64,000 nucleotides of DNA from Bacteroidia bacterium (GTDB lineage: Bacteria; Bacteroidota; Bacteroidia; Bacteroidales; F082). A program made the position numbers and the translations under genes. Below the pieces are notes generated by a model, which had not been told where the DNA came from, made no database searches, and saw nothing but the letters and a program-made list of their open reading frames with translations. The stretch lies in contig JAJTAY010000037.1 of assembly GCA_021287165.1 (NCBI GenBank), positions 164,211-228,210 of the forward strand, read 5' to 3'. Each line of letters begins with the position of its first letter. Positions within the stretch are counted from its first letter, which is position 1. Below are positions 42,503 to 51,509 of this stretch, in pieces.

Positions 42503-45028
42503 ATGCGACCGGGCTTGCCACATTTGCTCACCTTAATCGCTCTGATGGTTTGTTTGACCGTTCAGGGGCAGCAGGTCGTTTTGCGTGGTAAGGTGACCGA
42601 CGAGCGCGGAAAACCTATGGAATTGGTTAATGTTGCCGTCAAAGGTAAACCCGGTGGCACCATAACCAATGCTGCGGGCTCATACAGCCTTGCCCTTGAG
42701 GCAGGCAAGACACAGGCTGTCGTGTTTTCATTTATAGGTTATCTTCCTGCTGAGCGTCAGGTTCACGCCGGGCAGGAAGAGAATCTGACGCTCGATGTTG
42801 TCCTTTTTCCTGTTTCAACAACCCTGCCCACTGCAGAAATTCGGGAAGAAAGACTTCAAACGCTTAGCCTTACACGCCTCGATCCCCGACAGGCCAGCCT
42901 GTTGCCTACCGTTGGAGGTGGAATTGAAACGTTGATTAAAACCCTGCCGGGTGTTTCGTCCAACAATGAACTCAGCTCGCAGTACAATGTTAGGGGTGGT
43001 AACTTCGACGAGAATCTCCTCTATGTGAACGGCATAGAGATATACCGGCCGTTCCTGATCAGAAGCGGGCAGCAGGAAGGGCTCAGCTTTATCAACCCCG
43101 ATATGGTCGAGAATATTACCTTCTCAGCGGGAGGTTTCGCCGCCGAATTTGGGGATAAACTCTCGTCGGTGCTTGACATCAGCTACAGAAAACCACAGGA
43201 TTTCCGTTCGTCGGCTACCTTGAGTTTGCTGGGAGCAAACCTGCATACCGAAGGATTGTCGGTCGACGGCAAAACAACATGGCTCACCGGTGCCCGATAC
43301 AAAACCACGCAATATGTGCTTAATGCATTGGAAACGAAAGGTCAATATCGTCCAAATTTCATTGACATACAGGCACTTGTAACGCATAACATTCATCCCA
43401 AAGCCGAACTCACTGCTTTTGGACATTACTCGCGCAACCGTTTCAAACTTATACCCCAAACACGCCAGACCGATTTTGGGACTTTCCAGGAAGCTTACCG
43501 TCTTACTGTTTATTTTGACGGGCAGGAGGTGGACCATTATCGCACCGGTATGGGAGCGCTTTCGCTTCAATTGCGACCCTCCCAAAACGCCAGGCTATGG
43601 TTTACTGCCTCGGCATTCAGCACAGTCGAGGCCGAAACCTTCGACATTATGGGACAGTATTGGATAGGCCGGCTTGAAACCAATACAGCCAGTGAGCAAT
43701 TTGGCAATGTAGTGCAGGCACAGGGCGTTGGTACTTTTCTGGATCATGCCCGAAACTATTTCAATGCCACCGTGCTCAATCTGGAGCATAAAGGGTCGGT
43801 CACGAGCCGCGACCTATCCACCAAATGGGGTGTGAGGCTTCAACGTCAGTGGGTTTACGACAGATTAAACGAGTGGGAACTAATCGACTCGGCTGGATAT
43901 ACCTTACCGCGTCCGGTTGATCAGGTTGGACATCCAAATCCTGCAAGACCGGATATTTTCCTCAACGACGTTGCAAGGGCAACTAATCGTTTGAAGTTGT
44001 GGAATATCAATGCCTTTGCTCAGCAAAGCCGCATGCTGTACGACCGAAACGACAACCGTTACACGCTAACTTACGGGCTACGTCTGACAAACTGGGGCTA
44101 CTCCGGCGAGTGGTTGATCAGCCCCCGTGTGAACGCATCCTTTAAACCCTTTAAAAATCCCGATCTAATTTATCGACTCAGCGCCGGCGTTTATGTTCAG
44201 CCTCCTTTTTACCGCGAAATCAGAAACTTTGCGGGCATTTTATATCCTGATGCACGGGCGCAACGATCATATCACCTCGTGGCCGGGGCGGATTATCAGT
44301 TCAAGGCATGGAACCGGCCTTTTGTGCTCACTTCGGAGCTGTATTTCAAATATTTGGATCGTCTTATTCCCTACGAAGTGGAGAATGTACGCATCCGTTA
44401 CTACGCCGATCAGCAGTCGAAAGGCTACGCAGCGGGCATCGACCTGAAAATTAACGGCGAATTTGTCAAAGGCATTGAGAGTTGGGCCAGCCTGTCGTTT
44501 ATGAAGACGGAAGAGGATATCCTCGGCGATTATTATGACTATTACCTGAATACCGACGGCGAGCGTATTTACTGGCACACCCGCAACAAACAGGTGGCTG
44601 ATACTGTGCGCGTTTTTCCCGGCTTTATCCCCAGGCCTTCCGATCAGCGAGTATTGTTTTCGATGTTTTTCCAGGATTATATCCCCAACTATCCAACCTA
44701 CAAGGTGCACCTCACCATGTTGTTCGGCTCACGACTTCCATTCGGTCCGCCGGGAAGCCAGCGATGGCAGCAAACCAGGCGTATGCCCGAATACCGCCGT
44801 GTCGATATTGGTTTCAGCAAGCAGATATTGGCGGAGGATCACGACAAGCAATCTTTTCCCCTGCGTTACGTAAAAAATATGTGGGCCAGCCTTGAAGTGT
44901 TTAACCTCCTGCAAATCAGAAATACAATCTCGTACCTGTGGGTAAAGGATGTGAATAACCGCCAGTATGGTGTTCCCAACTACCTGACGCCCCGCCAGCT
45001 CAACCTGAAACTTCTGGTCGAGTTTTAA
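42503..45028 (+). CDS. TonB-dependent receptor with carboxypeptidase-regulatory domain
   Basis: An 841-residue outer-membrane TonB-dependent transporter. A signal peptide (about 1-22, ending VQGQ) precedes a CarboxypepD_reg-like domain (about 25-110; RGKVTDERGKPMELVNVAVK), a plug (about 125-225; LIKTLPGVSSNNELSSQYNV, RGGNFDENLLYVNGIEIYRP) and a barrel ending in a C-terminal Phe (LNLKLLVEF). It lacks a partner SusD gene, so it is not a SusC-type pair. Members of this type import siderophores, cofactors or peptides; the cargo is not inferable. It stands upstream of the superoxide dismutase gene but that gene has its own promoter. Confidence 0.92.
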   Translation: MRPGLPHLLTLIALMVCLTVQGQQVVLRGKVTDERGKPMELVNVAVKGKPGGTITNAAGSYSLALEAGKTQAVVFSFIGYLPAERQVHAGQEENLTLDVVLFPVSTTLPTAEIREERLQTLSLTRLDPRQASLLPTVGGGIETLIKTLPGVSSNNELSSQYNVRGGNFDENLLYVNGIEIYRPFLIRSGQQEGLSFINPDMVENITFSAGGFAAEFGDKLSSVLDISYRKPQDFRSSATLSLLGANLHTEGLSVDGKTTWLTGARYKTTQYVLNALETKGQYRPNFIDIQALVTHNIHPKAELTAFGHYSRNRFKLIPQTRQTDFGTFQEAYRLTVYFDGQEVDHYRTGMGALSLQLRPSQNARLWFTASAFSTVEAETFDIMGQYWIGRLETNTASEQFGNVVQAQGVGTFLDHARNYFNATVLNLEHKGSVTSRDLSTKWGVRLQRQWVYDRLNEWELIDSAGYTLPRPVDQVGHPNPARPDIFLNDVARATNRLKLWNINAFAQQSRMLYDRNDNRYTLTYGLRLTNWGYSGEWLISPRVNASFKPFKNPDLIYRLSAGVYVQPPFYREIRNFAGILYPDARAQRSYHLVAGADYQFKAWNRPFVLTSELYFKYLDRLIPYEVENVRIRYYADQQSKGYAAGIDLKINGEFVKGIESWASLSFMKTEEDILGDYYDYYLNTDGERIYWHTRNKQVADTVRVFPGFIPRPSDQRVLFSMFFQDYIPNYPTYKVHLTMLFGSRLPFGPPGSQRWQQTRRMPEYRRVDIGFSKQILAEDHDKQSFPLRYVKNMWASLEVFNLLQIRNTISYLWVKDVNNRQYGVPNYLTPRQLNLKLLVEF

Positions 45029-45065
45029 ACTTTCCAGCGTTAATTTTGTTTAATTTTTAATTAGT

Positions 45066-45086
45066 TATTTAGAACAGTTCTAAATA
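45066..45086. promoter_or_regulatory. 21-bp palindromic operator at the superoxide dismutase promoter
   Basis: Half-sites TATTTAGAAC and GTTCTAAATA form a perfect palindrome around one central A. It ends 5 bp upstream of the -7 box TAATTTTG, covering the -33 region. The inner 15 bp has 7-1-7 geometry like Fur/PerR-family sites, though the bases differ from the usual PerR/Fur consensus. Confidence 0.6.
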
Positions 45087-45091
45087 GAATG

Positions 45092-45099
45092 TAATTTTG
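45092..45099 (+). promoter_or_regulatory. -7 promoter element of the superoxide dismutase gene
   Basis: TAATTTTG matches TAnnTTTG exactly, 20 nt before the ATG at 45120. Confidence 0.6.
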
Positions 45100-45119
45100 C
45101 ATCATTAAAATTTATAACG

Positions 45120-45743
45120 ATGAGCACAAAAGTTAAAGATCTCGTATTTCCCTCGCTGTCATATGCTTACGATGCACTCGAGCCGCATATTGACGCCATG
45201 ACCATGGAAATTCATCACACCCGCCATCACAAGGCTTATTTCGACAATCTGCAGGCGGCAGCAAAAGATACCCCTATTGCCGAAACCGACTTCATGGAAG
45301 TATTGGCCAATATCAGCAAGTACCCTGTTGCTGTGCGTAACAATGGTGGTGGTCATTACAATCATGAGCTGTTTTGGAGTATTATGTCGCCCAACGGAGG
45401 CGGACAGCCCGGGGGCGCTTTAGCCGAAGCTATTGTAAGAGATTTCGGATCGTTCGACAACATGCGCGAGCAATTCAATAATGCCGCCAAAACGCGCTTC
45501 GGATCGGGCTGGGCCTGGCTTTCGGTTAAATCGGACAAGTCGCTCTGCGTTTGCTCTTCACCCAATCAGGACAACCCCCTCATGGATGTTTCCGACTGCA
45601 AGGGAATGCCAATCCTTGGCCTCGATGTGTGGGAGCACGCCTATTACCTGAAGTATCAGAACCGTCGTCCTGACTACATTTCCGCTTTCTGGAATGTAAT
45701 CAACTGGGCGCAGGTTGAAAAGAATTACCTGAACTGCCTGTAA
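45120..45743 (+). CDS. Fe/Mn superoxide dismutase
   Basis: A 207-residue Fe/Mn-family superoxide dismutase that converts superoxide to peroxide and oxygen. Predicted metal ligands are His32 ([16 protein letters not shown]), the His of [10 protein letters not shown], and the Asp and His of [29 protein letters not shown] is also typical. There is no signal peptide, so it is cytoplasmic. Iron or manganese preference cannot be decided confidently from sequence. A palindromic operator at the promoter suggests metal- or redox-dependent control, and a strong terminator follows. Confidence 0.95.
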   Translation: MSTKVKDLVFPSLSYAYDALEPHIDAMTMEIHHTRHHKAYFDNLQAAAKDTPIAETDFMEVLANISKYPVAVRNNGGGHYNHELFWSIMSPNGGGQPGGALAEAIVRDFGSFDNMREQFNNAAKTRFGSGWAWLSVKSDKSLCVCSSPNQDNPLMDVSDCKGMPILGLDVWEHAYYLKYQNRRPDYISAFWNVINWAQVEKNYLNCL

Positions 45744-45766
45744 GCTAATCATACTCACTGCACGAT

Positions 45767-45794
45767 AAACCGGTCGCTTTGGCCGGTTTTTTTT
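45767..45794 (+). terminator. superoxide dismutase terminator
   Basis: A 9-bp stem AAACCGGTC/GGCCGGTTT (one T-G pair), loop GCTTT, is followed by a run of T residues. Confidence 0.88.
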
Positions 45795-45862
45795 GTTTAA
45801 CATTAGCGTATGAATTCTTTAGCTCCGGTTTTGTTTTCTTTGCTGTTTATACCAACCGCCCC

Positions 45863-46327
45863 ATGAGATTGATCGCTCTTGTCCTTTTACTGCTTACTTT
45901 CTTTATGAGGCTTCAGGCTGCAAATCCCGACAGTCTTTACAACACTGGTTTTGCCTTGCACTTTTCGGCAACACCGCCACTTGTTTCGGGGATGTATATT
46001 GTTTCTATCGAGAATAAGATTGCAGGCCGTAACAACGGTTCAGCCTTTGTTTCGGCTATGGTTCATGGCGGTTATGTTGGCAGCAATATGGGTTGGTCGG
46101 GCTTTTTGTTGGCCCTTGCACCGGATTTTAACCTTGGTCGAGGCTCCCGCTTTGTCGAATTTTCTCCGGGTATAGCCTTGCACATATCGGAGCAGTCCGA
46201 CCGCAACGAGCTTCATCCATGGCTGCATCTGGGATACCGAAGACAGAAACCCGGAAAGTCCGGAGTCTTCAGGGCAGGTATTGGCTATCCGACAATTTTA
46301 TATCTGGGTTATGGAGTTCGGTTGTAA
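45863..46327 (+). CDS. small exported protein, possible outer-membrane barrel
   Basis: A 154-residue protein with a signal peptide (about 1-20, ending LQAAN). Strand-like segments with Gly and aromatic residues (FALHFSATPPLVSGMYIVSIE; GGYVGSNMGWSGFLLALAPD; RFVEFSPGIALHIS; LGYRRQKPGKSGVFRAGIGY) suggest a small beta-barrel. No family was recognised. The ATG at 45863 gives the signal peptide; an in-frame upstream start (45779) overlaps the superoxide dismutase terminator and was rejected. It ends against a terminator shared with the convergent aminotransferase gene. Confidence 0.6.
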   Translation: MRLIALVLLLLTFFMRLQAANPDSLYNTGFALHFSATPPLVSGMYIVSIENKIAGRNNGSAFVSAMVHGGYVGSNMGWSGFLLALAPDFNLGRGSRFVEFSPGIALHISEQSDRNELHPWLHLGYRRQKPGKSGVFRAGIGYPTILYLGYGVRL

Positions 46328-46349
46328 TAAGCTGTAAACCATGAAATAG

Positions 46350-46379
46350 AAGAGGCCGACATAGAAATGTCGGCCTCTT
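46350..46379. terminator. bidirectional terminator between convergent genes
   Basis: A perfect 13-bp stem AAGAGGCCGACAT/ATGTCGGCCTCTT with loop AGAA lies between the small exported protein gene and the convergent ornithine aminotransferase gene. Confidence 0.88.
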
Positions 46380-46402
46380 TAGCATTATGTCTGACTGGTA
46401 GT

Positions 46403-47641
46403 CTACGCTGTATATTCGAGGAAGCTCTTACGAATGCGGCTTACGGCTTCCAGCAATTGTTCTTCACTGATAACGAGAGGCGGGGCAAAACGGATGATGT
46501 TGCCATGGGTGGGTTTGGCGAGCACGCCATTTTCAGCCATGCGCATACAGAGGTTCCATGCTGTGGAACTTTCAGGACTGTCGTTGATCACAACCGCATT
46601 GAGCAGACCTTTTCCCCGAACCAGCTGAATCAGATTACATTCTTTACCCAGTTTCTCCATCTCAGCGCGGAAAACTTTGCCCAGAGCTTCGGCTTTTTCT
46701 GCAAGTTTTTCCTCTTTCACAACTTCCAGAGCGGCGATGGCAACGCGGGCTGCCAGCGGATTACCTCCGAAGGTTGATCCGTGCTGACCAGGTTTGATGC
46801 AAAGCATGATATCATCGTCGGCCAATACTGCCGAAACGGGATAAACTCCGCCGGATAAGGCCTTGCCCAAAATGAGGATATCGGGGCGAACTTTTTCGTG
46901 TTCGCAGGCGATAAGCTTGCCGGTTCGGGCGATGCCGGTTTGTACTTCGTCGGCAATAAACAACACATTATGCGCCTTACAGAGGTTGTAGGCATTCTTT
47001 AGATAGCCGCAATCCGGAACAAAAACGCCTGCCTCACCCTGAATGGGTTCGACCAGAAAGCCTGCAACATTCGGGTCTTTCAGGGCCTCTTCGAGGGCCG
47101 GAATATCGTTATAGGGTATGGTTATAAAGCCGGGAGTGTAAGGTCCGAAACCGCCGCGCGAATCAGGGTCTGTGGACATGCTGATGACCGTGATGGTGCG
47201 GCCGTGGAAGTTGTTTTCGCAAACGATGATTTTTGCTTCGTTTTCGGGAATGCCCTTCTTCGTATAGGCCCATTTGCGGCACAGCTTGAGTGCGGTTTCG
47301 TCGCCTTCGGCGCCGGTATTCATGGGCAATACCTTGTCGTAACCGAAAAATTCGGTTACATATTTTTCATAAACCCCAAGGGCATCGTTGAAAAATGCAC
47401 GAGAGGTGAGTGTTAGCGTTTTAGCCTGCTCGATGAGTGCTCCGATGATTTTTGGGTGGCAATGCCCTTGGTTTACAGCTGAATACGCTGAGAGGAAGTC
47501 GAAGTATTGCTTGCCTTCAACATCCCAAACCAGCGGGCCTTCGCCCTTGGAAAGTACCACTGGAAGTGGATGATAATTGTGTGCGCCATACTTGTCTTCC
47601 AGTTGCATGGCCAGTTGCGAGGTCATGGGTTCTGCGATCAT
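46403..47641 (-). CDS. rocD: ornithine--oxo-acid transaminase
   Basis: A 412-residue class III PLP-dependent aminotransferase that converts ornithine and 2-oxoglutarate to glutamate semialdehyde and glutamate. Motifs are [19 protein letters not shown] at the N-terminus, [51 protein letters not shown] and the PLP-lysine segment [17 protein letters not shown], with [14 protein letters not shown] after it. These are the rocD signatures. The ATG at 47641 was chosen over earlier in-frame codons because it lies downstream of a perfect TAACTTTG box. The gene is monocistronic. Confidence 0.93.
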   Translation of the reverse strand: MIAEPMTSQLAMQLEDKYGAHNYHPLPVVLSKGEGPLVWDVEGKQYFDFLSAYSAVNQGHCHPKIIGALIEQAKTLTLTSRAFFNDALGVYEKYVTEFFGYDKVLPMNTGAEGDETALKLCRKWAYTKKGIPENEAKIIVCENNFHGRTITVISMSTDPDSRGGFGPYTPGFITIPYNDIPALEEALKDPNVAGFLVEPIQGEAGVFVPDCGYLKNAYNLCKAHNVLFIADEVQTGIARTGKLIACEHEKVRPDILILGKALSGGVYPVSAVLADDDIMLCIKPGQHGSTFGGNPLAARVAIAALEVVKEEKLAEKAEALGKVFRAEMEKLGKECNLIQLVRGKGLLNAVVINDSPESSTAWNLCMRMAENGVLAKPTHGNIIRFAPPLVISEEQLLEAVSRIRKSFLEYTA

Positions 47642-47688
47642 AAGTTTCCGTGTTATGCAGTTTGTGTTAATAAAATAACAATACTTCG

Positions 47689-47696
47689 CAAAGTTA
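47689..47696 (-). promoter_or_regulatory. -7 promoter element of rocD
   Basis: On the minus strand TAACTTTG matches TAnnTTTG exactly, 47 nt before the rocD ATG. Confidence 0.6.
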
Positions 47697-47767
47697 GTAA
47701 ACAAATTAACACAGTTATTGATTAACTCCTAAAGAAAATTAAATTAATATAAAGTAAATGTGCTGAT

Positions 47768-48841
47768 TTACAGCAGATGACGAAATGGAAGGAGCAGCCA
47801 CTCAAAAAATCGGTTAATCAGCGGACGGTTCTTCCAGTGTTCATAATCGAACAATTCGGATTCGAGTATGGTTTCCTCAATATGCCTTAACACTTGTGCT
47901 GCAATGCTTTCGTCATGTCCGATCAGCGCGATTTCGTACATATACCTAAAACTGCGGTAGTCGAAGTTGGAAGACCCAACGGAGAATATGGAGTTATCCA
48001 GCAGCATGAGTTTTGCATGCAGATTGTGCGGCTTGTAGAGCAGGAATTTGACGCCTGCTTCGTGCATTGGCCCAAGGTATTTGTTGCGTAAAATATCAAC
48101 CAGACCAACATCGGAACGTCGCGGAATGATCACCCGAACATCGAGGCCGCGCTTAACGGCTTCGGTAAGCTCACGACGCAAACGGTATCCGGGAAGGAAA
48201 TAAGGTGTAACGATTACTACCGATTCTTTCGCCTTACGGATCATTTGCAGATAGCGCACCATGATGCGTTGTTTAGTTATCGATGGCATGTCGCGCACTA
48301 TATCGAATTGACCGTGCCGGAGGAGTCTCAGGTAATTGGCTTTGACAAAGACATACTTATTGTAAATCGACCAATCCTGTTTGAAAATCTTCTTGAAAGG
48401 AAGGCTAAGGCTGCCTCTGATGCGCAGAACCGACTCGCGCCAGTTGAGGTTGTAGCCTGTTAGGTTCGAAGAGCCGATGTAGGTAACATCGTCATCAATG
48501 ACCATTATTTTTCGGTGATTTCGGCGATGACCACGGGTGAGTATGTCGGTATTGTATTTAATCTTTTCGAAAAAACGCACTTCGCCACCGGCAAGAATCA
48601 GGCTGTCGAAAAAATGGTTTGCCACTCCTGAGCCACCCCAGGCGTCGATAAGCAGCTTCACTTCGACGCCTTGTTTGGCTTTGCGCTTGAGCGCATCCCT
48701 GAAACGAACGCCAACAGTATCATTTCCAACCCTGTAGGTCTCGATGTAAATATAGTCTTTGGCCTGATCGATGTCGTCGATCATTGCATTGTAATATCGG
48801 ATTGGATCGTCGAATAGCTGATAGGTATCGCCGGCATTCAT
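47768..48841 (-). CDS. phospholipase-D family protein (cardiolipin-synthase-like)
   Basis: A 357-residue protein with two PLD domains. The HKD motifs are HRRNHRKIMVIDD (His109, Lys111) followed by GSSNLTGYN, and HNLHAKLMLLDN followed by GSSNFDYRS. Both are complete, so phosphatidyl-transfer or hydrolytic activity is expected. Cardiolipin synthases usually carry two N-terminal membrane segments; none is seen here, so it may be a soluble or peripheral relative (ClsB/YwiE-like). It has its own promoter. Confidence 0.88.
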   Translation of the reverse strand: MNAGDTYQLFDDPIRYYNAMIDDIDQAKDYIYIETYRVGNDTVGVRFRDALKRKAKQGVEVKLLIDAWGGSGVANHFFDSLILAGGEVRFFEKIKYNTDILTRGHRRNHRKIMVIDDDVTYIGSSNLTGYNLNWRESVLRIRGSLSLPFKKIFKQDWSIYNKYVFVKANYLRLLRHGQFDIVRDMPSITKQRIMVRYLQMIRKAKESVVIVTPYFLPGYRLRRELTEAVKRGLDVRVIIPRRSDVGLVDILRNKYLGPMHEAGVKFLLYKPHNLHAKLMLLDNSIFSVGSSNFDYRSFRYMYEIALIGHDESIAAQVLRHIEETILESELFDYEHWKNRPLINRFFEWLLLPFRHLL

Positions 48842-48881
48842 CGGTCAGATCAGAAGGACGGTTTAACGATTGATGTTGCCA

Positions 48882-48889
48882 CAAATGTA
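48882..48889 (-). promoter_or_regulatory. -7 promoter element of the PLD-family gene
   Basis: On the minus strand TACATTTG matches TAnnTTTG exactly, 40 nt before the ATG at 48841. Confidence 0.55.
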
Positions 48890-48945
48890 ACGGAAGCAGG
48901 GCTAAAAACCAAACCAGACTTTAACTGCCTCAACCAAAATTCAAA

Positions 48946-50370
48946 TTAATGTGGAGGTAAAAAGCGAAAAATCAGACGTCTGGCCATCAGCAACAATAAA
49001 CCCGCACCAATTACCGTGGCGATGGTGATGAGTATGGATTCCAGCAGTTTGGCTCTCCTGGCAAGGGCTTTGTTTTGATCGTTCAATGCTTCGAATGATG
49101 CAATAGTAACAGAAAGTGTATCCTGAAGTTGATTCTCTCGGATGGAAACGCTGTTGTAGTCATCGAGCAGTTTGTCGTGCTGCGCTCTGAAGTGGGCAAA
49201 CTGAACCATAAAGGCCTTCCAGTTGCCTGTTGACGCATAAAGGTCGAGCAGTTTCTGGCGGGCAAGATCTTCATAGGTTTCGAGTTTGGCTTGCTGCGCT
49301 AAATCCAGAGTTTTTTCGAAAAAATTGATTGATTCCCCGATCTTTTCCATGCGCTGATAAGCCTCACCCATATGATAATTGACCCTTACAACCTGCGAAA
49401 GAATGCCTGCGCTGTTGAAGATCTGCAACGAACGTTCAAAGTATTTCAGGGCTTCACCAAACCGGTTGGTTGCTACCAGCAGATTAGCCTGATTGACAAG
49501 CACATGGGCAATAGGAACTGGAGAACCTAATTGCTCTCTGATACGAAGTGAAGCCTCGAAATAGTGCGATGCGGTGTCGTATTGGCGTTTATCACTGAAA
49601 TAGATCAAGCCAAGATTGTTATAGACCATTCCGAGGTTTTGACGATCGTTTTGAGTTTCAAACAGTGCCGCTGATTCTTTAAGCATGCTGATTGCCAGAT
49701 CGTTGTTGTCGAACTGCCAGTTAGCCATCCCCATATTGAGCAAAGTTCTTGCCTTGATGGATTCGTCCTTAAGTTTCGTGGCCAGCGTGAGCGTGTTTCG
49801 GTAATAATCCATGGCCTGATGGATATCGCCCATATCGAAGGCTGTATTGCCAAGGTCAATATTTGCCTTCATAGCGATGGTGTCGTTAGGTAACTTATTG
49901 GCTAGTTCGAGCGCTTCAGTTAAAACCCTGATCGCCTCGCTGTATTTTCCCTGACGCTGCAGATGGTTGCCCCATGCGGTGAGCATGTGACCCAATAGGT
50001 TTTCATTACCGCTCGACCGGCTGAGCAAAATTGCGCGACTGAGGTATTCTCCGGCCAGTTCCATATCGCCGGCAAACTGGGCACTGGAAGCCATACGACG
50101 AAGTATTCCGGCCTGAACATCGGGCTGCCGCGTATACTCGCCGCTCTCTAAGGCTGACTCTCCTGTTTTGATACTTTTTGAAGGCGAAAGACTGCTATAT
50201 TGTTCAATTAGCGACAGAAGAGTTTGTATTTTCTGACTTCCGGATTGCCGCTCCAGCAAACGGTTCAGGCTGTCGATGGTTTGCATGGTGGTTTCACCGT
50301 TTTGCGCGAAGCCAAAAGTTAAACTCATCAACAAAACTAAAACTGAGGCCAATTTTAATGTTCGAACCAT
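48946..50370 (-). CDS. TPR-repeat protein with C-terminal membrane anchor
   Basis: A 474-residue protein with signal peptide (about 1-22, ending TFGFAQ) and about seven tetratricopeptide repeats (about 75-380), for example SEAIRVLTEALELANKLPND, LGMVYNNLGLIYFSDKRQYD and EALKYFERSLQIFNSAG. A helical segment then leads to one transmembrane helix (ILITIATVIGAGLLLLMARR) and only about nine more residues. In Bacteroidota this arrangement usually continues into a histidine kinase or LuxR domain; here the reading frame simply ends, leaving a periplasmic TPR domain tethered to the inner membrane. The promoter box TATCTTTG ends 4 nt before the ATG, implying a leaderless mRNA. Confidence 0.85.
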   Translation of the reverse strand: MVRTLKLASVLVLLMSLTFGFAQNGETTMQTIDSLNRLLERQSGSQKIQTLLSLIEQYSSLSPSKSIKTGESALESGEYTRQPDVQAGILRRMASSAQFAGDMELAGEYLSRAILLSRSSGNENLLGHMLTAWGNHLQRQGKYSEAIRVLTEALELANKLPNDTIAMKANIDLGNTAFDMGDIHQAMDYYRNTLTLATKLKDESIKARTLLNMGMANWQFDNNDLAISMLKESAALFETQNDRQNLGMVYNNLGLIYFSDKRQYDTASHYFEASLRIREQLGSPVPIAHVLVNQANLLVATNRFGEALKYFERSLQIFNSAGILSQVVRVNYHMGEAYQRMEKIGESINFFEKTLDLAQQAKLETYEDLARQKLLDLYASTGNWKAFMVQFAHFRAQHDKLLDDYNSVSIRENQLQDTLSVTIASFEALNDQNKALARRAKLLESILITIATVIGAGLLLLMARRLIFRFLPPH

Positions 50371-50374
50371 GAAA

Positions 50375-50382
50375 CAAAGATA
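50375..50382 (-). promoter_or_regulatory. -7 promoter element of the TPR gene
   Basis: On the minus strand TATCTTTG matches TAnnTTTG exactly and is followed by TTTC and the ATG, so transcription should start at or next to the start codon. Confidence 0.6.
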
Positions 50383-50502
50383 GTGGCTTGATTTTGACTA
50401 ATAAAAGCTTTTAAATGACAGTTTTTACAGATTGCCTTCGGATAAATTTTGTGATAATTTTTGCCATCCAAATTTTAACAGCCTGCATCTGCAGACCACC
50501 TC

Positions 50503-50631
50503 ATGCGTGCACTTTTAAGCTGTATTGGCAAAACCAGTACTGACCTGACAGAACTGCCAGGCTGGAGCGGCCAACAAATAGCAAGAGAACGATTCCTCAA
50601 TAAATTACCTAACTTCGTCGGTAAAATCTAA
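50503..50631 (+). CDS. possible small ORF upstream of yicC
   Basis: A 42-codon ORF (begins MRALLSCIGKTSTDL, ends NKLPNFVGKI) fills much of the 265-nt spacer between the TPR gene and yicC and stops 4 nt before the yicC ATG. The composition looks protein-like, but there is no homologue I recognise and no clear promoter. It could be a short peptide, a leader ORF, or chance. Confidence 0.25.
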   Translation: MRALLSCIGKTSTDLTELPGWSGQQIARERFLNKLPNFVGKI

Positions 50632-50635
50632 TGGC

Positions 50636-51505
50636 ATGATCCGATCGATGACGGGCTTTGGAAGGGCCGAAACCACCTGGGGTAAACGGAAAGTTGCTCT
50701 TGAAATTAAGGCGCTGAACAGCAAGCAGTTGGACCTGGTTTTACGACTTCCAAACGAATTTCGTACCGTTGAATTTGAATTGCGCAATATGCTGGCCGAA
50801 CGATTGCAGCGGGGCAAAATTGACCTGACGGTTAATGTGGAAAGCAACGGTGTGAATGGCCAGATGATACAGCCAGAAGCGGCGCGCGAGGCCTGGCGGC
50901 AGTTGGAGCAGCTCTCCTTTGAGCTGGGTAAGCCGCTCCCTCAGGATGTTTTCTCTTTGCTTGTGCGTTTTCCGGGCTTTTTCGCTTCGTCGGAGCCCGA
51001 AGCCCTGGATGCCTTTGTGGAACCTCTCCGAGAGGCGCTCTCCGAGGCAATCATTGCCCTCGATCAATTCAGGCAGCGCGAAGGGCAGGTACTCAAAGCC
51101 GATCTGCTTAGCCATCTTGAACAGATTGTAAGTTTGCTTGACCAGACCGAACCATTTGAAAGTCAGCGGATAGAGCAGGTAAGAGCGCGTTTGTCAAAAA
51201 ATCTTACCGAGTTTGCCTCTCAACAGAAATTCGACCAGAACCGTTTTGAGCAGGAGCTAATCTATTACCTCGAAAAGCTTGATATCACCGAAGAAAAAGT
51301 GCGCTTGCGCCAACATTGCACCTATTTTGCCGAAACCATCGACGAGGACTTTGCAGGAAAAAAGCTGGCCTTTATTGCGCAGGAGATGGGGCGGGAAATT
51401 AACACCATGGGTTCGAAAGCCAACGATGCTTCCATACAACGCCTTGTGGTGCAGATGAAGGATGAACTGGAAAAAATAAAGGAGCAGTTGTTTAATGTCC
51501 TGTAA
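50636..51505 (+). CDS. yicC: YicC family endoribonuclease
   Basis: A 289-residue YicC-like protein. The hallmark N-terminus MIRSMTGFGRAE fixes the start; LEIKALNSKQLDLVLRLP and the C-terminal EKLDITEEKVRLRQHCTYF and GKKLAFIAQEMGREINTMGS-type motif are also standard. YicC proteins are stress-related endoribonucleases. The gmk gene follows 4 nt later, the usual Bacteroidota arrangement. Confidence 0.93.
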   Translation: MIRSMTGFGRAETTWGKRKVALEIKALNSKQLDLVLRLPNEFRTVEFELRNMLAERLQRGKIDLTVNVESNGVNGQMIQPEAAREAWRQLEQLSFELGKPLPQDVFSLLVRFPGFFASSEPEALDAFVEPLREALSEAIIALDQFRQREGQVLKADLLSHLEQIVSLLDQTEPFESQRIEQVRARLSKNLTEFASQQKFDQNRFEQELIYYLEKLDITEEKVRLRQHCTYFAETIDEDFAGKKLAFIAQEMGREINTMGSKANDASIQRLVVQMKDELEKIKEQLFNVL

Positions 51506-51509
51506 TTGA

